Assembly: GCA_014238445.1 (NCBI GenBank)
Contig: JABABC010000090.1
Span: 1 to 9,058 of the forward strand
Length of the DNA: 9,058 nucleotides
Reading direction: 5' to 3'
Origin: Coxiellaceae bacterium
GTDB taxonomy: Bacteria > Pseudomonadota > Gammaproteobacteria > Coxiellales > Coxiellaceae
Under the pieces are notes generated by a model. It worked only from the letters and a program-made list of their open reading frames with translations, ran no database searches and was not told the DNA's origin. This document shows, piece after piece, positions 1 to 5,386 of this stretch; positions within the stretch are counted from its first letter, which is position 1; every line of letters starts with the position of its first letter. A program made the position numbers and the translations under genes.

Positions 1-36
1 CCATCTCATCAGGGTGGTCCAGCCCATAGTGCCTCT

Positions 37-60
37 GTTCACGCTAACCTATAGCGTAAC
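37..60 (-). other. hairpin spanning the yciI stop codon
   Basis: Bases 41-46 (ACGCTA) pair perfectly with 52-57 (TAGCGT) around a 5-base loop. After a one-base bulge at 40, bases 37-39 (GTT) pair with 58-60 (AAC), giving about nine base pairs. The yciI stop codon lies in the loop and right arm. On the minus strand no run of T follows, so this is not a canonical intrinsic terminator. It could stabilise the 3' end of the yciB-yciI message, or be chance. Confidence 0.3.
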
Positions 61-354
61 GGGTTCGTAGCGATGGATATCAACCGTGCTGTAAATACCA
101 GCTGTGACATAGGGGTCTGCAGCTGCCCAGGCTTGTGCGCTGATGCGATTATCGAATTGAGCAATGATCATTGAGCCGTGGATGCTGTCAGTGAGTGGGT
201 TATTTCCGTCACGTTGAAAGAGTGGACCTGCGGTTAAAAGACGGCCGTGTTGTGCTAGTGCTTTCAGCCGTTGCAAATGTGCCGGTCGCACACTGCGACG
301 TTTTTCAGCATTATGATCTGGATGGTCTGTGCAATGAATAGCGTAGTAAGGCAT
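49..354 (-). CDS. yciI: YciI family protein
   Basis: Small soluble YciI-like protein of 101 residues; E. coli YciI has 98. The family has a dimeric ferredoxin-like alpha/beta fold related to dehydrochlorinases and its cellular role is not settled. Family hallmarks are visible: the SVRPAHLQRL stretch with His26, the GRLLTAGPL strand-turn at about 38-45, and the AWAAADPYVTAG motif with Asp80; the His and Asp are the proposed active-site pair of the family. I chose the ATG at 354 because the protein then begins MPYYAIHC, as family members do. An ATG at 372 is possible and would overlap the yciB stop (365-367). Neither start has a clear Shine-Dalgarno sequence, so translation is probably coupled to yciB just upstream. 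The open frame runs up to about 450, but that part lies inside yciB. The yciB-yciI pairing is common in gammaproteobacteria. Confidence 0.9.
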   Translation of the reverse strand: MPYYAIHCTDHPDHNAEKRRSVRPAHLQRLKALAQHGRLLTAGPLFQRDGNNPLTDSIHGSMIIAQFDNRISAQAWAAADPYVTAGIYSTVDIHRYEPVTL

Positions 355-364
355 GGGTGTGTGC

Positions 365-931
365 TCAGTCATTGGGTGGGTTGATGGCTGGGTCATTAGC
401 CGCAGGTGTTTGTATGTGCCGCGAAATGTAGATTGATTGAGCAATCGCAAAGACCAAGATTAAGCCGAGTGTGCCAAAGAGTTTAAAGTTGACCCAGGCA
501 TCGGTGGAGAAGTGATAGACCACATAAATATTGAGAAAGCCAAGTCCTAGAAAAAAAATACTCCAAGCAGTGTTTACCTGCGACCAAATGGGTTTAGGTA
601 GTGAGATCTTTTCCCCCATCATGCGCTCCATAATGGTTTTTTTCGTAAACCATTGACTGCCCAGTAGGGCTATAGTGAAGAGCCAATACACGACGCTAGG
701 TTTCCATTTAATAAAGATCTCATCGTGTAAGAGCAGTGTTGTGCCACCTAAAATAATTACAAGAATTAAAGTGATAAGTGGTATGGTTTCTATGCGACGG
801 TTTTTAAACCAGAAAAAGCTCACTTGCAGAGTGGAGATAACAATGACAGCACCTGTAGCAGCATAAATACCATAGAGTTTAAAGACGATAAAAAAACAAA
901 TAATGGGCAGGTAGTCTGTTAGGATTTTCAT
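365..931 (-). CDS. yciB: YciB/IspZ inner-membrane septation protein
   Basis: Inner-membrane protein of the YciB (IspZ, intracellular septation protein A) family, 188 residues, close to the usual 180-190. In E. coli YciB is linked to envelope integrity, cell-envelope synthesis and division proteins; its biochemical activity is unknown. The N-terminus (MKILTDYLPIICFFIVFKLY) is the family signature. Hydrophobic segments are seen at roughly 5-24, 26-42, 50-68, 79-93, 122-140 and 151-169, with the conserved KKTIMERMMG region at about 97-106 and KPIWSQVN at 113-120. The C-terminal 18 residues are polar and rich in Pro, Asn and Asp. The ATG at 931 is preferred to an in-frame GTG at 940, because family members start MK(I/L)L. 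yciI follows immediately in the same direction, so both are probably one operon. Confidence 0.95.
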   Translation of the reverse strand: MKILTDYLPIICFFIVFKLYGIYAATGAVIVISTLQVSFFWFKNRRIETIPLITLILVIILGGTTLLLHDEIFIKWKPSVVYWLFTIALLGSQWFTKKTIMERMMGEKISLPKPIWSQVNTAWSIFFLGLGFLNIYVVYHFSTDAWVNFKLFGTLGLILVFAIAQSIYISRHIQTPAANDPAINPPND

Positions 932-969
932 ACGCTTCACTCGGCACTGGTTGTTGTTAAGAGTTGTTA

Positions 970-998
970 ATAGTATGATTTAAAGGCTAATAATGCAA
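970..998 (-). promoter_or_regulatory. putative sigma70 promoter of yciB-yciI
   Basis: On the minus strand a TTGCAT -35 box (998-993) is followed after 17 bases by TACTAT (975-970). Each hexamer matches the sigma70 consensus at four of six positions. Transcription would start near 963, leaving a leader of about 30 bases before the yciB ATG at 931. Prediction from sequence only. Confidence 0.4.
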
Positions 999-1004
999 TA
1001 TTAG
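987..1004. promoter_or_regulatory. CTAATA/TATTAG inverted repeat between yciB and yciO
   Basis: Perfect 6-bp inverted repeat, CTAATA at 987-992 and TATTAG at 999-1004. The 6-base centre is exactly the -35 hexamer of the putative minus-strand yciB promoter. It lies in the divergent spacer 932-1089, so a bound protein could affect both directions. AT-rich repeats of this size also arise by chance. Confidence 0.25.
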
Positions 1005-1089
1005 TTGGGGGTATTTAGGGGGGCGTGATGCAGGGCTGGTCGGAGCTCGGTGTCAGGCTGTAGTCAGTCGGGATGTTAGGGTGGTGATC

Positions 1090-1707
1090 ATGCAACGGAT
1101 TGAGGTCCATCCAGATAATCCACAACCGCGTGTATTGAAGCAAGCGGTTTCCGTGTTGCGTGAAGATGGTGTCGTTGCTTTTTTAACGGATACAGGCTAC
1201 ACGTTAGCGTGTGAAGTAGGCAGTCATGTGGGTGTTCAGTTGATTCGTCGTGTTCGTGCGTTAGATGATCAGCATCTATTCACTGTGTTGTGTCGTGATC
1301 TCAGTGATATGGCGGAGTATGCCAAAGTGAATAATGCACATTTTAGACGCATCAAGTCGAGTGTTCCCGGTGCTTACACCTTTATTTTTCCAGCCACCAA
1401 GCAAGTTCCCAAGCGCTTGCGCCACCCACAACGTAAGACCATTGGTTTGCGAGTGACGGGGCACCCTGTTGCTGTGGCATTGCTTGATAGTTTCGATGCA
1501 CCGTTACTCAGTGTGAGCTTATTTGAGGCAGAAGCGTTTTGCCAGGATGATGGGGCGGATGATCCACTGGAGCAGTGTCATCCTGCGGTCACACTATTAT
1601 TGGACAGTGGATTTCCGGTGTGTGAGCCCAGTACGGTGGTTGATTTAACACAAGTTATTCCTGAGATAGTGCGTGAAGGTGGAGGGGATCCGCGTCCATT
1701 TGAGTAG
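1090..1707 (+). CDS. yciO: YciO, TsaC/Sua5/YrdC-like protein
   Basis: Member of the YrdC/Sua5/TsaC family, whose TsaC branch makes threonylcarbamoyl-AMP for the t6A37 modification of tRNA. The YciO branch is a paralogue that generally does not replace TsaC; its exact role is open. The product has 205 residues, the usual YciO length. It starts MQRIEVHPDNPQPR and carries TDTGYTLAC (33-41), PGAYTFIFPATKQVP (93-107), RKTIGLRV (115-122) and an IVREGGGDPRPF end, all matching E. coli YciO in order. The STSAN motif of TsaC is replaced by LSVSLF (140-145), as is typical of YciO (STSL). I chose the ATG at 1090, preceded by AGGGTGG, over in-frame GTG codons at 1081 and 1084. It is first of the plus-strand cluster with scpA, scpB and rluB, a conserved gammaproteobacterial arrangement. 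Confidence 0.93.
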   Translation: MQRIEVHPDNPQPRVLKQAVSVLREDGVVAFLTDTGYTLACEVGSHVGVQLIRRVRALDDQHLFTVLCRDLSDMAEYAKVNNAHFRRIKSSVPGAYTFIFPATKQVPKRLRHPQRKTIGLRVTGHPVAVALLDSFDAPLLSVSLFEAEAFCQDDGADDPLEQCHPAVTLLLDSGFPVCEPSTVVDLTQVIPEIVREGGGDPRPFE

Positions 1708-1785
1708 AGTCTGGGCTGTGTTATATTATGTGAGCCCGAGATGAGGGTGTATTAATAGAGATTAAAGAGCTAGAGTTGATCAAAA

Positions 1786-2649
1786 ATGAACCAAGTTGTG
1801 GAACAAGAAGCCCCCATTGAGTCTGTTGATGAGGCACTACTCAATGCAGATCCTGAAAGTGCGTTGGTAGATACCAGTATCCGTGTCTTTGGCGAAGCTG
1901 TCACTGAATTGCCGCAAGACTTATATATTCCACCAGGCGCATTAAAAGTTTTTTTAGAGGCTTTTGAGGGCCCTTTAGATTTATTGCTTTACCTCATTAA
2001 AAAACAACACATCGATATTTTGAACATTCCCATTGTTGATATTACTCGACAGTACGTCGAATACGTTGAGTTGATGCAAGAGGTGGAAATCGAGCTGGCT
2101 TCTGATTATTTAGTGATGGCAGCGATGCTAGCTGAAATTAAATCCCGCTTGTTGTTACCATCACCACCTTCAGATGATGAGTCAGAAGGCGAGGATCCGC
2201 GTGCTGAGCTGATGCGTCGTTTACAAGAGTATGAACGCTTTAAAGTTGCGGCTGAAGCATTGGATGCATTACCTCGTGTGGATCGAGAGATCTTTCTTGC
2301 TGATGCGGCCAAACCAGAGCTGGCTCATGTGGCACCACCACCGGAGGTGCCTTTCGATGATATTCTTAATGCCTTTCAAGCAGTGATGCGACGGGCTAGT
2401 TTATATACGAATCATCAAGTGGCGCATGAAGCGCTATCCGTTCGCGAACGTATGACCTTGGTCTTGGAGCGTGTATCTTCTGACGCCTTTATTGAATTTT
2501 CCTGTTTATTTGATGTCAAAGAGGGCCGTGTGGGTGTTGTGGTCTCTTTGATTGCCATTTTAGAGTTAGTGCGACAAAAAGTCCTGGAGCTTGTGCAAGC
2601 TGAGGTGTGTGGCCCTATTCATGTAAAAGCAACGACAGCAGCGGAGTAA
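1786..2649 (+). CDS. scpA: ScpA, segregation and condensation protein A (kleisin)
   Basis: Kleisin subunit of the SMC-ScpAB condensin, which bridges the heads of the SMC dimer and helps organise and segregate the replicated origin region. The product has 287 residues. The kleisin N-terminal domain begins near residue 54 with VFLEAFEGPLDLLLYLI and continues through HIDILNIPIVDITRQYVEYV and the SMC-neck-binding helix LASDYLVMAAMLAEIKSRLLLP (about 104-125). An acidic linker follows (DDESEGEDPRAE, 130-141). The C-terminal winged helix, which contacts the SMC cap, is at about 215-280. About 50 mostly acidic residues precede the kleisin domain, an extension lacking from minimal ScpA proteins. The ATG at 1786 has only a weak TAGAG ribosome site. 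It lies 78 bases after yciO and 5 bases before scpB. Confidence 0.96.
   Translation: MNQVVEQEAPIESVDEALLNADPESALVDTSIRVFGEAVTELPQDLYIPPGALKVFLEAFEGPLDLLLYLIKKQHIDILNIPIVDITRQYVEYVELMQEVEIELASDYLVMAAMLAEIKSRLLLPSPPSDDESEGEDPRAELMRRLQEYERFKVAAEALDALPRVDREIFLADAAKPELAHVAPPPEVPFDDILNAFQAVMRRASLYTNHQVAHEALSVRERMTLVLERVSSDAFIEFSCLFDVKEGRVGVVVSLIAILELVRQKVLELVQAEVCGPIHVKATTAAE
2642..2645 (+). promoter_or_regulatory. scpB ribosome binding site inside the scpA end
   Basis: GGAG at 2642-2645 overlaps the last sense codon and the stop codon of scpA, nine bases before the ATG at 2655. It fixes that ATG as the scpB start rather than an upstream frame opening at 2607, and suggests coupled translation of scpA and scpB. 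Confidence 0.6.
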
Positions 2650-2654
2650 TTATC

Positions 2655-3593
2655 ATGTCTGAAACGATGACTCAACAACAGTGTATTTTAGAAGCGGCTC
2701 TATTCGCCTCTGCTACCCCTTTAACCTTAGATAAGCTACGCGGGTTGTTTCCCGAAGATGCGTGCCCAACCACAGCGGAAATTAAAGCAGATGTGCAAAC
2801 GCTCGCAGCCACTTATGGAGGGCGTGGTGTGGAGCTAGTTGAAGTGGCAACGGGTTACCGCTTTCAAGCAGACCAGCAATGGTCACCGTGGTTGTCACGA
2901 TTATGGGAAAAGAAACCACCGCGTTACTCGCGTGCGTTGTTGGAAACATTAGCATTGATTATTTATCGACAACCCATTACGCGCGCTGAAATTGAAGATG
3001 TACGTGGCGTGGTAGTGAGTTCTAATATTATACGCACATTAATAGACCGCGATTGGATTAAGGAAGCGGGTTATCGTGATACGCCCGGTAAGCCAGCTTT
3101 ATTTGCAACGACTAAGCAATTTTTAGATGATTTTAATGTCACTTCTTTGTCAGAGCTGCCCACCTTGAAAGAGTCTATGGATTTAGAGGAAGTAGAGCAG
3201 GTGTTGTCTGAGCAACTGCATTTGAGCATGGATGCGAATCAAGCGATTGAAAAAGCACTGCAAGCCTCCACAGAAGTTAATGAAGAGAACCCGTCCGAGT
3301 CACCCTCAGAGCCTTCATCGTCTGATACCAGTATCTCAACGGATACTGTTGTGATCACACCGAGAGTCAGTGATGAAGAAATTGCAGCCGTCTTAGCGGA
3401 TGCTGATGAGCGTTTGGAAGCCATTGAAGCAGCACGCTCAACTTGGGTGGCTTCTGAAGAAGAGGTAGCTGATGATGAAGCGGTTTTATCTGAGCATGTT
3501 GATACAGCCACAGTAACCGTGGATGAACCGCTAACGGGTAATGTCGAAGTATCCACACAAGCAGTTGCCAAAGAGCCTGCTGAGCTGGTATAA
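2655..3593 (+). CDS. scpB: ScpB, segregation and condensation protein B with a long acidic tail
   Basis: Kleisin-associated (kite) subunit that dimerises and binds the ScpA linker in the SMC-ScpAB complex. Two winged-helix domains are seen: residues about 5-80 (ILEAALFASATPLTLDKL) and 88-160, the latter with the family signature RYSRALLETLALIIYRQPIT followed by EIEDVRGVVVSSNIIRTLI and the PGKPALFATT wing. The core ends near residue 185. The remaining 125 or so residues are a low-complexity tail rich in Glu, Asp, Ser, Thr, Ala and Val (for example ENPSESPSEPSSSDTS at 211-226), probably disordered. This makes the protein 312 residues, long for ScpB, which is usually near 180-250. The start at 2655 follows GGAG by nine bases; a second Met at residue 5 is less likely. 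rluB starts 37 bases downstream. Confidence 0.95.
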   Translation: MSETMTQQQCILEAALFASATPLTLDKLRGLFPEDACPTTAEIKADVQTLAATYGGRGVELVEVATGYRFQADQQWSPWLSRLWEKKPPRYSRALLETLALIIYRQPITRAEIEDVRGVVVSSNIIRTLIDRDWIKEAGYRDTPGKPALFATTKQFLDDFNVTSLSELPTLKESMDLEEVEQVLSEQLHLSMDANQAIEKALQASTEVNEENPSESPSEPSSSDTSISTDTVVITPRVSDEEIAAVLADADERLEAIEAARSTWVASEEEVADDEAVLSEHVDTATVTVDEPLTGNVEVSTQAVAKEPAELV

Positions 3594-3630
3594 CCCAGGA
3601 TTATTCGAGTTAAAAGAAGAAGACACCCAG

Positions 3631-4365
3631 ATGACAGAAAAAATTCAAAAAGTTTTGGCGCGCCAAGGCTTCGCTTCGCGTCGTGAAATTGAACGTTGGA
3701 TTCAAGATGGCCGTATTATTGTCAATGGTAAGCCTGCCAAGCTGGGTGATCGCATCGGTATGAATGATCAAGTCAAAGTAGATGGCAAGTTAATCACGAT
3801 TCAAGAGGACCAGCCTTCACGCGTCTTGTTATACCACAAGCCGGAAGGTCAGATTTGCTCACGACAAGATCCTGAAGGTCGTGCAACGGTGTTTGATCAT
3901 TTGCCGGCATTGCATCATGCGCGCTGGGTCAGTGTAGGGCGATTGGATATCAATACTTCCGGGTTATTATTGTTAACGAATGATGGCCAGTTAGCTAATC
4001 AGCTCATGCATCCTTCGAGTGGCATTGAGCGTGAATACGCAGTCCGTATTTTAGGTGACGTGGATACAGCGATGGTAAAGCGCATCACACGCGGCGTGCG
4101 TTTAGAGGATGGTGTAGCACGGTTTGAGCATGTCGTGGACTCAGGGGGTAAAGGGAGTAATCATTGGTTTCATGTTTTAGTCAAAGAAGGGCGAAATCGT
4201 CTAGTGCGTCGTTTGTGGGAATCTCAAAATGTTGTTGTGAGTCGTCTAATGCGTGTCCGTTTTGGCAGTGTGATGTTGCCGAAAAACTTACCCAAAGGGC
4301 GGAGTCGTGAGCTAACAGAGACAGAAATCCAGGAATTATTACACTGTATTGCTGCGGACACATAG
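3631..4365 (+). CDS. rluB: RluB-type 23S rRNA pseudouridine synthase
   Basis: Pseudouridine synthase of the RsuA/RluB/RluE/RluF family. RluB converts U2605 (E. coli numbering) in helix 93 of 23S rRNA to pseudouridine during 50S assembly. The 244-residue protein has an N-terminal S4 RNA-binding domain (residues 3-50, KIQKVLARQGFASRREIERW) and a catalytic domain. The catalytic motif GRLDINTSGLLLLTNDG (103-119) contains the nucleophilic Asp106, and EREYAVRI at 133-140 plus EGRNRLVRRLWE at 186-197 complete the family pattern. It is shorter than E. coli RluB (about 290) because a basic C-terminal tail is missing. The frame is open from 3541, but the first 90 bases overlap scpB. The ATG at 3631 gives the usual S4 start and has a purine-rich AAAGAAGAAG stretch upstream. 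The position after scpAB favours RluB over its paralogues. Confidence 0.94.
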   Translation: MTEKIQKVLARQGFASRREIERWIQDGRIIVNGKPAKLGDRIGMNDQVKVDGKLITIQEDQPSRVLLYHKPEGQICSRQDPEGRATVFDHLPALHHARWVSVGRLDINTSGLLLLTNDGQLANQLMHPSSGIEREYAVRILGDVDTAMVKRITRGVRLEDGVARFEHVVDSGGKGSNHWFHVLVKEGRNRLVRRLWESQNVVVSRLMRVRFGSVMLPKNLPKGRSRELTETEIQELLHCIAADT

Positions 4366-4490
4366 ATCCATATAGGCATGGCATGTCAACGCTTCTTTTG
4401 TTGAAATTAGTTATTAACTCACTGAAAAATTTAAGAAAAGCGATTGCTTCGCTGTTTGTCTGATGTGTTTCTATCCGTCCAGTTAGGGCA

Positions 4491-4518
4491 AATAATGTTC
4501 CCTTAATTTGACATTATT
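4491..4518. promoter_or_regulatory. 8-bp dyad overlapping the -35 box of the orphan gene
   Basis: AATAATGT at 4491-4498 and ACATTATT at 4511-4518 are perfect reverse complements, with a 12-base spacer. Their centres are 20 bases apart, about two helical turns, as expected for a dimeric regulator binding one DNA face. The right arm covers the last three bases of the TTGACA box at 4508-4513, so binding there would likely block RNA polymerase. The regulator is unknown. Confidence 0.4.
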
Positions 4519-4537
4519 CCCCACTATTAAGTATAAA
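4508..4537 (+). promoter_or_regulatory. strong sigma70 promoter of the orphan membrane gene
   Basis: A consensus TTGACA -35 box (4508-4513) and a TATAAA -10 box (4532-4537, five of six) are separated by 18 bases. Transcription would begin near 4544, about 25 bases before the ATG at 4568. It is the best-matching promoter in the window. Confidence 0.65.
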
Positions 4538-4567
4538 ACACCATGGTTTTAATGGGAGTTGATTGAT

Positions 4568-5371
4568 ATGTTAGAAGCAAATACAGATGAAGAGAGATTC
4601 ACTTGGGAGTCAGTTGGCTCAGAGATTAGTCGCGACGGCACTCAAATAGAACCAGAATCTAGCGTTCTTGCACCGTTGAGCATTCCTCAAACCCTTTATG
4701 CTTCGGCTCTTAAAAATAGGGATCTATTCTTGGGAGTGACTGCTTTTGTTGGAACAAGCTATAGTTTAGAGGCGGTAATACCTGCAAGCGCTCTGCCTAT
4801 AGTGAGTTGGTTGGGTATGACTGCATTGGTTAGTGCGGTGGTTTCAGGTGAGGCCCTGTATGCTAAGCAGTCGGTTGCAACGAAAGTAGTTGATCAGATT
4901 AAGCCATTTGTGGTGGTTTTTCTTCCTTTTGTTCTGACGGGTTTGACGTGCGCACCTATGATTCTAAAGAATGCAGACGTTGATGAAGGTATTAAACATG
5001 GTATAGCTAATCTCATAGGGGCAGTCTGCGCAGTAACCGGGTTAATGAGCATTGTTCCTGCAAGCGAGCAAACTCTAGAAATAGTACATTTACTGGTAAC
5101 CTTAGCGGGCTTTATGGCCTTGGGAACGTACAATGATATTAGTTCTGACAAGATAAATGAGTCTTTGGTCCTGCCATTATCAGGGGGGCTTGCAGTTTTA
5201 ATGGCTATGGGAACAACCTTTGTTCAAGGAGTTTTTTGCGGTGATGAGCGTTTGTCTGGCTTATATAAACAGAACCCTCCCAGTTGTTTCTTTGCCCATT
5301 CAACAGGGTCTAGCCAATCGGGTGGAATCACCGATTCTCTTCTTGACGCGAACATGAGTCCTAATGTTTGA
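4568..5371 (+). CDS. unrecognised multi-pass membrane protein
   Basis: I do not recognise this 267-residue protein. The first 50 residues are polar and acidic with no signal peptide. Hydrophobic stretches follow at about 54-72, 74-94, 113-133, 143-163, 170-187 and 200-223, consistent with five or six membrane helices. Short acidic loops separate some of them (NADVDEG at 135-141, NDISSDKINE at 189-198). The last 40 or so residues are polar, rich in Ser and Gly, with two Cys (224 and 240). I see no catalytic motif, transporter signature, internal repeat or coiled coil. The ATG at 4568 is preferred to an in-frame TTG at 4559, because GGGAG at 4554-4558 lies nine bases before the ATG and abuts the TTG. 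The gene has its own promoter, is unrelated in function to its neighbours, and ends 15 bases from the convergent glpK. It is probably a real, lineage-restricted inner-membrane protein. Confidence 0.75.
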   Translation: MLEANTDEERFTWESVGSEISRDGTQIEPESSVLAPLSIPQTLYASALKNRDLFLGVTAFVGTSYSLEAVIPASALPIVSWLGMTALVSAVVSGEALYAKQSVATKVVDQIKPFVVVFLPFVLTGLTCAPMILKNADVDEGIKHGIANLIGAVCAVTGLMSIVPASEQTLEIVHLLVTLAGFMALGTYNDISSDKINESLVLPLSGGLAVLMAMGTTFVQGVFCGDERLSGLYKQNPPSCFFAHSTGSSQSGGITDSLLDANMSPNV

Positions 5372-5386
5372 GAGTAACGCTTTGCT

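Noticed and set aside
1713..1737. GGGCT/AGCCC stem between yciO and scpA as a terminator or attenuator
   Set aside because: Five pairs around a 15-base AT-rich loop with no T tract; scpA is more likely co-transcribed with yciO.
3239..3571. 110-codon minus-strand open frame opposite the scpB tail
   Set aside because: It is the antisense of a low-complexity Glu/Asp/Ser-rich coding stretch. The product is only a Ser/Thr/Ala-rich string with no start signal or domain.
4439..4453. Short hairpin AGCGA/TCGCT after rluB as a terminator
   Set aside because: Only five base pairs and no T-rich tract after it; too weak to call.
4501..4520. Resemblance of CTTAATTTG and CATTATTCC to the tandem repeats bound by the Legionella/Coxiella regulator PmrA
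   Set aside because: The match is poor and the spacing is not right. The perfect dyad and the promoter boxes explain these bases better.
4568..5371. Orphan membrane protein as a secreted type IV effector
   Set aside because: No glutamate-rich C-terminal signal, no eukaryotic-like domain, and the host lineage is not established.
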